A program made the position numbers and the translations under genes. Shown piece by piece: positions 25,492-33,315 of a stretch of 64,000 nucleotides of DNA (position 1 is its first letter; each line of letters opens with the position of its first letter). The stretch is from Spirochaetales bacterium (GTDB lineage Bacteria; Spirochaetota; Spirochaetia; UBA9216). Location: the NCBI GenBank assembly GCA_016342585.1, contig JAEINK010000010.1:1-64000 (forward strand), in the 5' to 3' direction. The notes under the pieces are model-generated. The model saw only the letters and a program-made list of their open reading frames with translations. It did no database searches and was not told where the DNA came from.

Positions 25492-26994
25492 ATGAGCAAG
25501 AACAACGAAATAGAAACGGAAGCAATAACTGAAGAATCACCAAAATCAAGTATAAAGATCGGGATCCCCGCATTTTTAACGGCTTTTTCAATTCTCCTGG
25601 TGTTGATCATTATTTCTGGAATTCTAACCAGAGTGATCCCGGCGGGAAGTTATGAACGGGCGGTCGTTGAAGGGCGGCAGATGGTGGTTGAAGGATCCTA
25701 CACCCTTACCCCCAATATCGATTATCCCGTATGGCGGTGGTTTACCTCTCCCATAGAGGTAATCTGGGGAGATAACTGGCTTATGGTGGCAGTTCTAACC
25801 CTTTTCATGGTGTTCATTGGCGGCTCTTTTACGATTTTGGAGAAGGGGCGGGTTATGGAGGCTCTTCTGGCCCTCCTTGTTCATCGCTTTGAGAAGCGGA
25901 AGTATCTTCTTCTTGCTGTTATCACTTTTGTCATGATGTTTATGGCTTCAGTAATCGGAGTCTATGAGGCCCTGGTCCCCTTAATCATCTTCATTGTTCC
26001 CCTTTCACTCGCCCTTGGATGGGACTCCCTGACCGGTCTTGGCATGACCCTCCTGGCCCTCTCCTTCGGCTTTGCCGCAGCAGTAACAAATCCTTTCACT
26101 ATCGCTGTCGCTCAGAAACTGGCGGACCTGCCTCTCTATTCAGGATCATGGCTCAGAATTATCTTTTTTATTGTGATATATGTATTCAGTCTGCTGTTTA
26201 TTGGCCTGCATGCCCGGAAGGTAGAGAAGAACCCCATGCTTTCCCTTACCTACAGGGAGGATGAGATTATCCGGCATAGATACAGTCCCGAAAAAGTTAT
26301 GGCTCAGCTCCATTTAAGTGATGACCCCTCTATGAAAAAGGCCATGTACTGGTTTGCCGGTCTTATGAGTTTTGCGGCGGCATTTCTTCTGGCGGCAGCA
26401 TTTATTCCGGCTATTCCCACAGATTATGCCTTTCCCATCGTCGCTCTTCTCTTCCTTTTAGGTGGCGTTGGTTCCGGAAAATTTCTCAGAATGTCAGGGG
26501 GAGAGATTATAAAGGAGCTCGGAAAAGGAGCCTTGAATATGCTCCCCGGGATTGTTCTGATCCTTATGGCCATGAGTGTACCCCATATAATGACCCGCGG
26601 CGGGGTTATGGACTCGATCCTCTATCAGGCCGCCCAGGCTATTCAGGGGACAGGAAGTTATTTAGCCGGGTTCCTTGTCTACCTTCTTACCCTTTTTCTG
26701 AACTTCTTTATAAGCAGTGCCTCGGCTAAGGCTTTTCTTGTTATGCCTATCCTCACTCCTTTAGCTGATCTGGTCGGTCTAACCAGACAGACCGTGGTTC
26801 TTGCCTTTGATTTAGGGGACGGATTCAGTAATATGATATTTCCTACGAATGCCCTTCTACTTATTGGATTAGGATTCACAGTCGTTACTTACCCTAAATG
26901 GCTCAGGTGGACATGGAAGGTTCAATTAGGGATTTTTGCACTTTCGATGATGTTTTTATCTATTGCTGTAAAAATCGGATTTGGTCCGTTTTAG
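25492..26994 (+). CDS. YfcC/DcuC-like ion-coupled transporter
   Basis: Integral membrane protein, 500 aa, about twelve hydrophobic segments after a charged 22-residue N-terminus. The pattern SGILTRVIPAGSYER near residue 40 and SASAKAFLVMPILTPLAD near residue 410 is characteristic of the C4-dicarboxylate anaerobic carrier / YfcC family. Substrates of characterised relatives include dicarboxylates, amino acids and arginine/ornithine, so the cargo here is uncertain. AGGAG precedes ATG. Directly downstream of the M20 peptidase, suggesting import of that enzyme's substrate. Confidence 0.85.
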   Translation: MSKNNEIETEAITEESPKSSIKIGIPAFLTAFSILLVLIIISGILTRVIPAGSYERAVVEGRQMVVEGSYTLTPNIDYPVWRWFTSPIEVIWGDNWLMVAVLTLFMVFIGGSFTILEKGRVMEALLALLVHRFEKRKYLLLAVITFVMMFMASVIGVYEALVPLIIFIVPLSLALGWDSLTGLGMTLLALSFGFAAAVTNPFTIAVAQKLADLPLYSGSWLRIIFFIVIYVFSLLFIGLHARKVEKNPMLSLTYREDEIIRHRYSPEKVMAQLHLSDDPSMKKAMYWFAGLMSFAAAFLLAAAFIPAIPTDYAFPIVALLFLLGGVGSGKFLRMSGGEIIKELGKGALNMLPGIVLILMAMSVPHIMTRGGVMDSILYQAAQAIQGTGSYLAGFLVYLLTLFLNFFISSASAKAFLVMPILTPLADLVGLTRQTVVLAFDLGDGFSNMIFPTNALLLIGLGFTVVTYPKWLRWTWKVQLGIFALSMMFLSIAVKIGFGPF

Positions 26995-27022
26995 AATAAT
27001 TTATACTTTAACTGCCTGATAT

Positions 27023-27051
27023 TTGATTTGATAGAGAGAAGTTATTATTAT
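27023..27051 (+). promoter_or_regulatory. Promoter of PAS-GGDEF gene, leaderless geometry
   Basis: TTGATT (27023-27028), 17-base spacer, TATTAT (27046-27051), then 7 bases to ATG 27059. No Shine-Dalgarno between promoter and start. Confidence 0.55.
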
Positions 27052-27058
27052 TAAGAAT

Positions 27059-28360
27059 ATGAAAGAGTATAGTTCTGAGAGTGACCTGTTTCATCTGGGA
27101 TATGCGGAATTCAAAATTCACAAAGATGAAAATGGAGAGATTACATCCTTCAATTTAAAAGAGGGGAATAAGGTCTTCAGAGATCTTGCCGGGATCGGAA
27201 ACCTGGAAAATGGCTCACAAATTCCATTTAACAAAGACTCCTGGACATTAAGAATTGTTGAATATTGTATAGCCGCAGAATCTGATGATAATGGAATTAT
27301 CGAAAACTTTGTGAGTACAAAAAAATGGAGCATAACGCAGATCATTAAATCGGGAGATTCGGATTATCGGGCCGTTTATATGGATATTACGAATTTCTAT
27401 GAAAGTTTAAGTGAATATGAAATTCAGAAAGACAGTTATAAATTTTTTCTGGATAATATTCAGGGGTTAGCTTTTCAGGTTCTTTCCGGTGGCGGTCGGA
27501 TGAATACATTTCAGCTTGGCGCTTATGAGAAACTTACAGGTTATAATATCGATAAATTTCGGACTATTGAATCCTTTTTCTCCTTGATCTACCCTGATGA
27601 TCTTGAGCGGGTCAAAAATTATAATAGTGAATTATATAAACGTAAAAACAGGGTCAGTGAGATAGAGTACCGGATCCTCACGAAAGCGGGGCAGGTGAAA
27701 TGGCTTCGAAGTTATGATCAGAATATAGTTGATCCCAAGGGAGTTAACCTTGTTCAGGGTATAATGTTTGATGTGACAACCCAGAAAGAGCAGGAAATAA
27801 AACTGCTTGATGCCTATTCAATAATCAAAGAACAGAATGCGAAGCTTGATGACCTTTCCAAAAAGGACAGTCTGACTGAACTGTTTAATCGGAGAGCCCT
27901 GGTACAGCTCATTGAAGATGAAATTACCAGATACAACAGGTTGAATACTGGCTTTTCAATAATAATGATCGATCTTGATTACTTTAAAAATATAAATGAC
28001 CGTTATGGGCATAATGTCGGGGATCAAGTGCTGATTAATGTATCCCGGACGTTTCGTCTAAACCTGAGACGTCTGGATAAATCTGGTCGATGGGGCGGCG
28101 AAGAGTTTCTGATCCTTCTCCCTGGAATTGGCCCCGATGGGGCGTGGAAAACCGCTGAAAAACTCCGCAAAGCGGTTAAAATGATAGAGATTCCGCATGG
28201 TGATGATATTGTGGGTGTAACCTTTTCTGCAGGAGTTGTTACATATGAGGGGGATGAGAGTTTTGAGCACTTGGTAGACCGGGCAGATATGGGACTCTAT
28301 TCGGCAAAGGAGGCCGGTAGAGACAGGGTTCTTTCTGGGCCATCCAATACCGGAAAATAG
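27059..28360 (+). CDS. PAS-GGDEF diguanylate cyclase, cytoplasmic
   Basis: 433 aa soluble protein. The first 120 residues are not recognised and may be a divergent PAS. A PAS/PAC domain spans about 125-250 (YEKLTGYNIDKFRTIESFFSLIYPDDLERV and VQGIMFDVTTQKEQE). A short coiled coil follows, then GGDEF (about 275-425). The active motif is RWGGEEF, so cyclase activity is expected. Monocistronic, with its own promoter and terminator. The signal is unknown. Confidence 0.88.
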   Translation: MKEYSSESDLFHLGYAEFKIHKDENGEITSFNLKEGNKVFRDLAGIGNLENGSQIPFNKDSWTLRIVEYCIAAESDDNGIIENFVSTKKWSITQIIKSGDSDYRAVYMDITNFYESLSEYEIQKDSYKFFLDNIQGLAFQVLSGGGRMNTFQLGAYEKLTGYNIDKFRTIESFFSLIYPDDLERVKNYNSELYKRKNRVSEIEYRILTKAGQVKWLRSYDQNIVDPKGVNLVQGIMFDVTTQKEQEIKLLDAYSIIKEQNAKLDDLSKKDSLTELFNRRALVQLIEDEITRYNRLNTGFSIIMIDLDYFKNINDRYGHNVGDQVLINVSRTFRLNLRRLDKSGRWGGEEFLILLPGIGPDGAWKTAEKLRKAVKMIEIPHGDDIVGVTFSAGVVTYEGDESFEHLVDRADMGLYSAKEAGRDRVLSGPSNTGK

Positions 28361-28393
28361 GAAACAAACCTTAGAATAATCTGAAGGATAAAA

Positions 28394-28420
28394 AAAGCCG
28401 GCTCACGGTAAGCCGGCTTT
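28394..28420. terminator. Bidirectional terminator between PAS-GGDEF and aldo/keto reductase genes
   Basis: Ten-base perfect stem AAAGCCGGCT / AGCCGGCTTT with a seven-base loop. T-rich tracts are present on both strands, stronger on the minus strand (seven T). It serves the two convergent genes. Confidence 0.88.
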
Positions 28421-28440
28421 CTATTTAAATAAAAAAAATT

Positions 28441-29664
28441 TCAACCCGCGGGACGACTCTCTTTAACCGGTTTCTTTCTTAGAAAAACTCTCCCCGCTGC
28501 CATGGTTGCTTTCATGAGGGGGCCTTCCATTTTATGACTTACCTTCTCCATGAGATCCGGGATTGGCAAATCCTGGGGGCAATGCTTTTCGCATTTACCG
28601 CACTTTATACAGTCAGATGCCCAGGTTTTGCTGCCTGATGTCAAACCGCCTACCCTTGTTGCATAAAGAAAACGGGTTTCAAGTTTGTTATCAAACATAT
28701 GGAGATTGTTATAGTGTTCAAATACGAAGGGGATATCGATTCCAGCAGGGCAGGGTAAACAGTATCTGCATCCTGTACATCCAATCTTCATGAGGTTGTC
28801 ATATACTGTTTTCACCTCTGCAACAGCATTGAGCGTCTTTTTATCCAGGGAGTTCGGGGTGCATTCCGAGGCAATCCGGATATTCTCATCGATGTGTTCA
28901 TCAACATTCATCCCTGAAAGGACACATGTTACTTCCTTATGGTTCCAGATCCATCGAAGGGCCCATTCGGCGGGGCTTTTTTTCTCATCAAGGCTGTCCC
29001 ATATTTTTAAGGCCTCTTTAGGAACTTTTTTAACAAGCTGCCCCCCTCTCAGGGGTTCCATAATAATGACTCCCAATCCTTTTGACGCCGCATATTCAAG
29101 CCCGGCCTTGCCGGCCTGGTTGTATTCATCCAGGATGTTATATTGAATCTGGGCAAACTCCCAGGGGTAAGCATCTACAAGTTTCGGGAATCCACTGGTG
29201 ACACCATGATAGGAAAAACCAGCATTTATGATTTTCCCGTCGGCCTTGGCCTTATCCAGAAAATCGATAATCCCCAGAGGGAGCAGCCTGTCCCAGGCCG
29301 TATGGTCCATGGTATGTAGGAGATAATAATCTATTCTGTCAGTTTTCAGTCTCTTTAGCTGTCTATCCAGGGTGGCTTCCATCTCCTTCTGGGATTTTAC
29401 CTGATACTGGGGGAGTTTTGTGGCCAGTTTGATCTTATCCCTGTAACCGCCTGTAAGTCCTGTTTTACCCAGAAAGATTTCACTCTGTCCATTGTGGTAG
29501 GGCATGGCTGTATCGACATAGTTGACCCCACGGTCGATGGCGCCTTTCAGCTGGGTTTCGGCTTTTTTTGAATCAATAAGGCCGGCTTTCTGGGGTAGAC
29601 GCATACATCCATATCCAAGGAGGGATATTTTATCCTTGTTTGAGGGTATTTCTCTGTAGAGCAT
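28441..29664 (-). CDS. Aldo/keto reductase with C-terminal ferredoxin-like domain
   Basis: 407 aa. The N-terminal TIM barrel of the aldo/keto reductase family (about 1-275) has YVDTAMPYHNGQSE with the catalytic Asp and Tyr, and the conserved Lys/His region LKTDRIDYYLLHTMD. The C-terminal part carries CTGCRYCLPCPAGIDIP and CIKCGKCEKHCPQ, ligands for two [4Fe-4S] clusters. Such YgdS-type proteins are common in anaerobes; electrons may flow between clusters and an organic substrate, which is unknown. Its ATG is 3 bases after the stop of the radical SAM gene, so the two are one transcription unit. Confidence 0.88.
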   Translation of the reverse strand: MLYREIPSNKDKISLLGYGCMRLPQKAGLIDSKKAETQLKGAIDRGVNYVDTAMPYHNGQSEIFLGKTGLTGGYRDKIKLATKLPQYQVKSQKEMEATLDRQLKRLKTDRIDYYLLHTMDHTAWDRLLPLGIIDFLDKAKADGKIINAGFSYHGVTSGFPKLVDAYPWEFAQIQYNILDEYNQAGKAGLEYAASKGLGVIIMEPLRGGQLVKKVPKEALKIWDSLDEKKSPAEWALRWIWNHKEVTCVLSGMNVDEHIDENIRIASECTPNSLDKKTLNAVAEVKTVYDNLMKIGCTGCRYCLPCPAGIDIPFVFEHYNNLHMFDNKLETRFLYATRVGGLTSGSKTWASDCIKCGKCEKHCPQDLPIPDLMEKVSHKMEGPLMKATMAAGRVFLRKKPVKESRPAG

Positions 29665-29667
29665 TTA

Positions 29668-30870
29668 TCAGAATCCTTTCATCCGTTTTCCGAAGAGCAT
29701 ATTCTGGTAACATCTCAGACATCCCGGGAAAAGTCCATGTTCAGTCTTTTTAAGTTCTTTCCTGAATTTTACTGCCTTCTCGTTGTTGTATATTTTAAAG
29801 AATTTTTCATCTTTTATGTTACCTAGAGTATAATCCGGATAATCGGCACAGAAGTGAACGTCTCCATTATAATTAATGTTAACCTGCGACCAGGGGATGG
29901 GGCATTTACTTCGGACAACAGTCTCCGGATGGGAGTAATATTCACCAATCTTGGATGATGAAATTTTAGGAACGGTGATGATTGGATATTTAGAGTTCAT
30001 ATCGTGAATCTTGTCCAGAATCCCGCTTAATTTCTCACCATCAATGCCATTATTGTAACCGGTGTTGTAAGCATCAAGGTGTTTATGATCAATTCCAAAA
30101 GTATCCTGATAAAACTGGGTGTTCTGCTGAACTATTGAATCATTTGTATAGGTTCCAAGATTGATTATATGCCATGACAAGCCGTAATCCTGACCTGCCA
30201 CAACCAGTTCATCCAGATGGAGGTAATTCATATTGGAAACAACGGATACAATACCGACGTGAGGCAACTGGGAATTCTGCTTTTTCTTCTCTCGATCAAG
30301 AGCTTTTATCCCGTTCATTACCTTCTGATAAGAGCCTTTTCCTCGGATTTTATCATTCACATCTTCAAAACCATCAAGGGAAATAAATATGGCTCCCCAT
30401 TTATCTTTAACAATCCTTTCGGCATTCTCCTCAAGGTAGGTTCCGTTCGTGTTTATTGTCAGTCCCATACCCTTTTTTACAATGTATGCGGATAGATCCA
30501 TTAGATGGGGATACATGAAAGGCTCTCCACCCCAGAGATAAAATAATGGTCTGTGGAACCACATCTGATCAATAAATTTTTTGTACTCTTCCAGAGAAAG
30601 AATTTTTTTTGATTCATCCAGGGCATATTTACCTTTTAAAACCCCTTTGTCGCCTCTTTGGCCACACATAACACATCGCAAGTTGCACATAGGGGTTAAT
30701 TTCATATATACGAGAGCAAGATTTTGTGTCCTACCCCTTAAAAATCTATAGTCAAGGTGTCTTGTTTTTGAGTTGAGGAGAAAGCTTTTTGCCGTCCGGG
30801 CGGCTAACCTTGGACTTTTATTAATCATTTGTGGAACAACAGAGAAATTCGTTTTCATACTTGTGCTCAT
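29668..30870 (-). CDS. Radical SAM protein with SPASM-like C-terminus
   Basis: 400 aa. CNLRCVMC near residue 65 is the radical SAM [4Fe-4S] motif (CxxxCxxC). YLWGGEPFMYPHL near 115 and SLDGFEDVNDKIRG near 160 are further family elements. The C-terminal region has extra cysteines (CPIPWSQVNINYNGDVHFCADY and GCLRCYQ), as in SPASM domains that bind auxiliary clusters. SPASM enzymes mature peptides or modify small molecules; no precursor peptide was recognised nearby. AAGGA precedes ATG at about 9 bases. Coupled to the ferredoxin-type aldo/keto reductase downstream, which could supply or accept electrons. Confidence 0.86.
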   Translation of the reverse strand: MSTSMKTNFSVVPQMINKSPRLAARTAKSFLLNSKTRHLDYRFLRGRTQNLALVYMKLTPMCNLRCVMCGQRGDKGVLKGKYALDESKKILSLEEYKKFIDQMWFHRPLFYLWGGEPFMYPHLMDLSAYIVKKGMGLTINTNGTYLEENAERIVKDKWGAIFISLDGFEDVNDKIRGKGSYQKVMNGIKALDREKKKQNSQLPHVGIVSVVSNMNYLHLDELVVAGQDYGLSWHIINLGTYTNDSIVQQNTQFYQDTFGIDHKHLDAYNTGYNNGIDGEKLSGILDKIHDMNSKYPIITVPKISSSKIGEYYSHPETVVRSKCPIPWSQVNINYNGDVHFCADYPDYTLGNIKDEKFFKIYNNEKAVKFRKELKKTEHGLFPGCLRCYQNMLFGKRMKGF

Positions 30871-31011
30871 TAGTTGTTATCCTTATCAAGAAAAATTATC
30901 TGATTAAAATCATCACATTATAGTGGAGATATTGTTTATAGTCACGAACAATGCATACCAGTTTACAATTATTTACTCCATGTTTCAGTTTATTTAATAT
31001 TATGAATGGAA

Positions 31012-31668
31012 TTAGCGGAATTTTTCAACATTATTTCGCGGACAGAAATCTGAAAGCGGGCAGGTCGAGCAGAAGGGAGATAGGGGTTTACATATCTGTT
31101 GACCGAAGAATATGAGTAGTTCGTTTATGGGGATCCAGTATTTTTCAGGGAGTACCCTGGATAGTGCCTTCTCCGTTTCATCCGGGTTCTTGGTTTTCAC
31201 CCATCCCAGCCGGTTTGAAATACGGTGGACATGTGTATCTACACATATAGCATTTATGTTGAATCCCAGGCTCATAACAAGGTTGGCGGTTTTTAACCCC
31301 ACACCCGGCAGGGCCATGAGATTCTCTCTGACAGATGGAACTATACCTGCATATTCATCCATGAGTATCTGACTTGCCTTAAGGATATTTTTCGCCTTTG
31401 TTTTGTAGAATCCCGCAGGGTAAATAAGTTTTTCGATCTCTTCTGCCGAGAGTTTTAGCATATCAGCAGGATTATCGGCTTTCTTAAAAAGGCGCAAAGA
31501 GGCCGGGAGTGTGACTTCATCCTTTGTTCGCAGGGATATCATGGTGGAAACCAGAATCCTGAAGGGGGCCGGCCCCTCTTCAGCAATGAATGATACGGAT
31601 GGTAACACTACCTTTTCTACTGAATCCTCGATAATCCCAATAACCTTATCATAGTCGTTCATTTTCAT
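31012..31668 (-). CDS. nth: Endonuclease III (DNA glycosylase/AP lyase)
   Basis: Base-excision repair enzyme for oxidised pyrimidines, 218 aa, typical length. Helix-hairpin-helix LPGVGLKTANLV near residue 118 includes the catalytic lysine, and VDTHVHRISNRLGW holds the catalytic aspartate. The C-terminal cluster loop is C-x6-C-x2-C-x5-C, exact for the [4Fe-4S] site. It is divergent from the YchJ gene, with 79 bases shared for two promoters. No Shine-Dalgarno is seen; TATAAA ends two bases before the first ATG, so the third codon (also ATG) could be the real start. Confidence 0.95.
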   Translation of the reverse strand: MKMNDYDKVIGIIEDSVEKVVLPSVSFIAEEGPAPFRILVSTMISLRTKDEVTLPASLRLFKKADNPADMLKLSAEEIEKLIYPAGFYKTKAKNILKASQILMDEYAGIVPSVRENLMALPGVGLKTANLVMSLGFNINAICVDTHVHRISNRLGWVKTKNPDETEKALSRVLPEKYWIPINELLIFFGQQICKPLSPFCSTCPLSDFCPRNNVEKFR

Positions 31669-31712
31669 GGTTTATAAGTTTAGCAGAATGAGATATCTTA
31701 TCCTACCCGTAC

Positions 31713-31741
31713 TTGACTATTAGGGTTTAAAAATCTATATA
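31713..31741 (+). promoter_or_regulatory. Promoter of YchJ-family gene, leaderless geometry
   Basis: TTGACT (31713-31718), 17-base spacer, TATATA (31736-31741), then 6 bases to ATG 31748. No ribosome-binding site. One of the clearest examples of this arrangement in the window. Confidence 0.65.
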
Positions 31742-31747
31742 TAAGAA

Positions 31748-32230
31748 ATGAAGAATTGTCATTGCGGAAATCCGATTGAATTTGAAAAATGTTGTGAACC
31801 TTATATAAAAGGGATGCTGAATCCTCCAACTGCCGAAGATCTCATGCGGGCGCGTTACTCTGCCTATGTAACCGGAGATATTGATTTCATTGAATCCACC
31901 CACAGCCTCGATCAGCGGGATGGTGTCGATGTAGAGGAGACCCGAAAATGGTCACAGGAGTCTGACTGGAAAGGATTGCAGATACTTGGGACTAAAAAGG
32001 GGAAGGCCAACGATAACGAAGGTTCTGTTGAGTTCAAGGCGACCTATGTTCAGAATGGTATGACCAATATTCACCACGAGATGAGTACATTTAAAAAGGT
32101 GGATGGAAAGTGGTATTTCGAAGAGGGAAAGGTCGTCCCCGTAACTGTCGTAAGATCCGAAGCCAAGGTTGGTAGAAATGATCCCTGCCCCTGTGGAAGT
32201 GGTAAAAAATACAAGAAATGCTGTGGTTAA
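31748..32230 (+). CDS. YchJ-family protein with two SEC-C motifs
   Basis: 160 aa. An N-terminal zinc-binding SEC-C-like motif ([13 protein letters not shown], about residues 3-15) and a canonical C-terminal one ([15 protein letters not shown], about 145-159) flank an NTF2-like core ([46 protein letters not shown]). This is the YchJ architecture. The SEC-C zinc finger also ends SecA, where it binds SecB and ribosomes, but the role of YchJ proteins is not established. Transcribed alone from its own promoter. Confidence 0.87.
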   Translation: MKNCHCGNPIEFEKCCEPYIKGMLNPPTAEDLMRARYSAYVTGDIDFIESTHSLDQRDGVDVEETRKWSQESDWKGLQILGTKKGKANDNEGSVEFKATYVQNGMTNIHHEMSTFKKVDGKWYFEEGKVVPVTVVRSEAKVGRNDPCPCGSGKKYKKCCG

Positions 32231-32406
32231 CCGGTCATACCGACTGGTTAAGAGCTGTTTCCTTCAGAATTAGATAAAAAATAATTCTCATTTTTCTCAA
32301 TCTATAATAAAATAAGTAGATAAAGGCAAAAAAAGTATTTGATCATCGATTATCACACTTCATTGTTTATCTTTTAGCTGCCTCTCATGCCTTTGTGGAG
32401 GTAATG

Positions 32407-33315
32407 ATGAAAGCGAATCTCAAAAAAAAGATCCTGTTCTGTTTTCTGGTAATTATTTTTGGTCTATTCAAATTATACAGCCAGCCGAGTCTGCCATTTT
32501 CGTTCAATCTTGCTATACATCCCGATCCTGAGGGGTCCCAGACTGAAGCTGGTATTTATTGGCATCGGTCGGAAATGGACAGCAGTCTTCTTTTTTCCTA
32601 TCAGACTGCAGACGAATCCGGCGACCTTCCAGAATTTGGAACCGATTCCCTTTACTCCCTCTCTACCGGAGACGGCGAGGTTATCCTGAATCCCTTTATA
32701 TTCTCTGGTTCTCTTTGGGGCTTCGCCTGGAAGGCTACAGCTGGGCTGGGAGTTAAAATCGAGAGCATGGAGGAGCGGGGACATTATCAAAGCGGTGGTG
32801 TACAGCGGTTTATCAATCAAATTTCAAGCTGGAGATTGGGGATACCTTTAAATGGAAACCTTTCCGGGAATTTCGGCCCCGTGTATGTTAATTGGGAGCT
32901 AACTGTGGATCCTCTTATGTTTTACTCTCTATTCCAGCATCAGGAATCGAGTCTTGTCCCTGTAGATGGAGAGCTTCATTCCATGAGTCTAATTAGCCCG
33001 GAGATAGATCAATCCATTAGAATATCACTCTTTTCACTGGCCTGGGTTTCTGTATATCACCAATTCTTAGGGCTCTCTGTACCCCGCCTTACTGTGAATG
33101 ATGCGGGGGATGGATGGATGTCGGTGGTTGAGTCCTACAATAATCAAAACTTTCGGATTTTAGCCGGCGGGATTTTGAATATACCCGGAGGTCAACTTGA
33201 GGCAGGCCTGGGCTGGAAAAGGTCCTCAAGTACTCCTGAAGGGGGAGCGGCGGTTATTAATGATGGGTTGGTATTCGAGCTGAATATATCAGCTGGAACC
33301 GGGAGGTCAAAATGA
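32407..33315 (+). CDS. Predicted outer-membrane or exported protein, unrecognised
   Basis: About 302 aa. Signal peptide MKANLKKKILFCFLVIIFGLFKLYSQ, then alternating polar/aromatic segments with many Trp, Phe and Tyr, suggestive of a beta barrel. I do not recognise a family. ATG 32407 is preferred because GGAGG stands five bases upstream; ATG 32404 and GTG 32395 are poorer. The stop overlaps the ATG of the large lipoprotein gene by four bases, so the two products are translated together and may form one envelope system. A TATAAT near 32303 is the only promoter-like sequence seen in the 170-base gap upstream. Confidence 0.65.
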   Translation: MKANLKKKILFCFLVIIFGLFKLYSQPSLPFSFNLAIHPDPEGSQTEAGIYWHRSEMDSSLLFSYQTADESGDLPEFGTDSLYSLSTGDGEVILNPFIFSGSLWGFAWKATAGLGVKIESMEERGHYQSGGVQRFINQISSWRLGIPLNGNLSGNFGPVYVNWELTVDPLMFYSLFQHQESSLVPVDGELHSMSLISPEIDQSIRISLFSLAWVSVYHQFLGLSVPRLTVNDAGDGWMSVVESYNNQNFRILAGGILNIPGGQLEAGLGWKRSSSTPEGGAAVINDGLVFELNISAGTGRSK

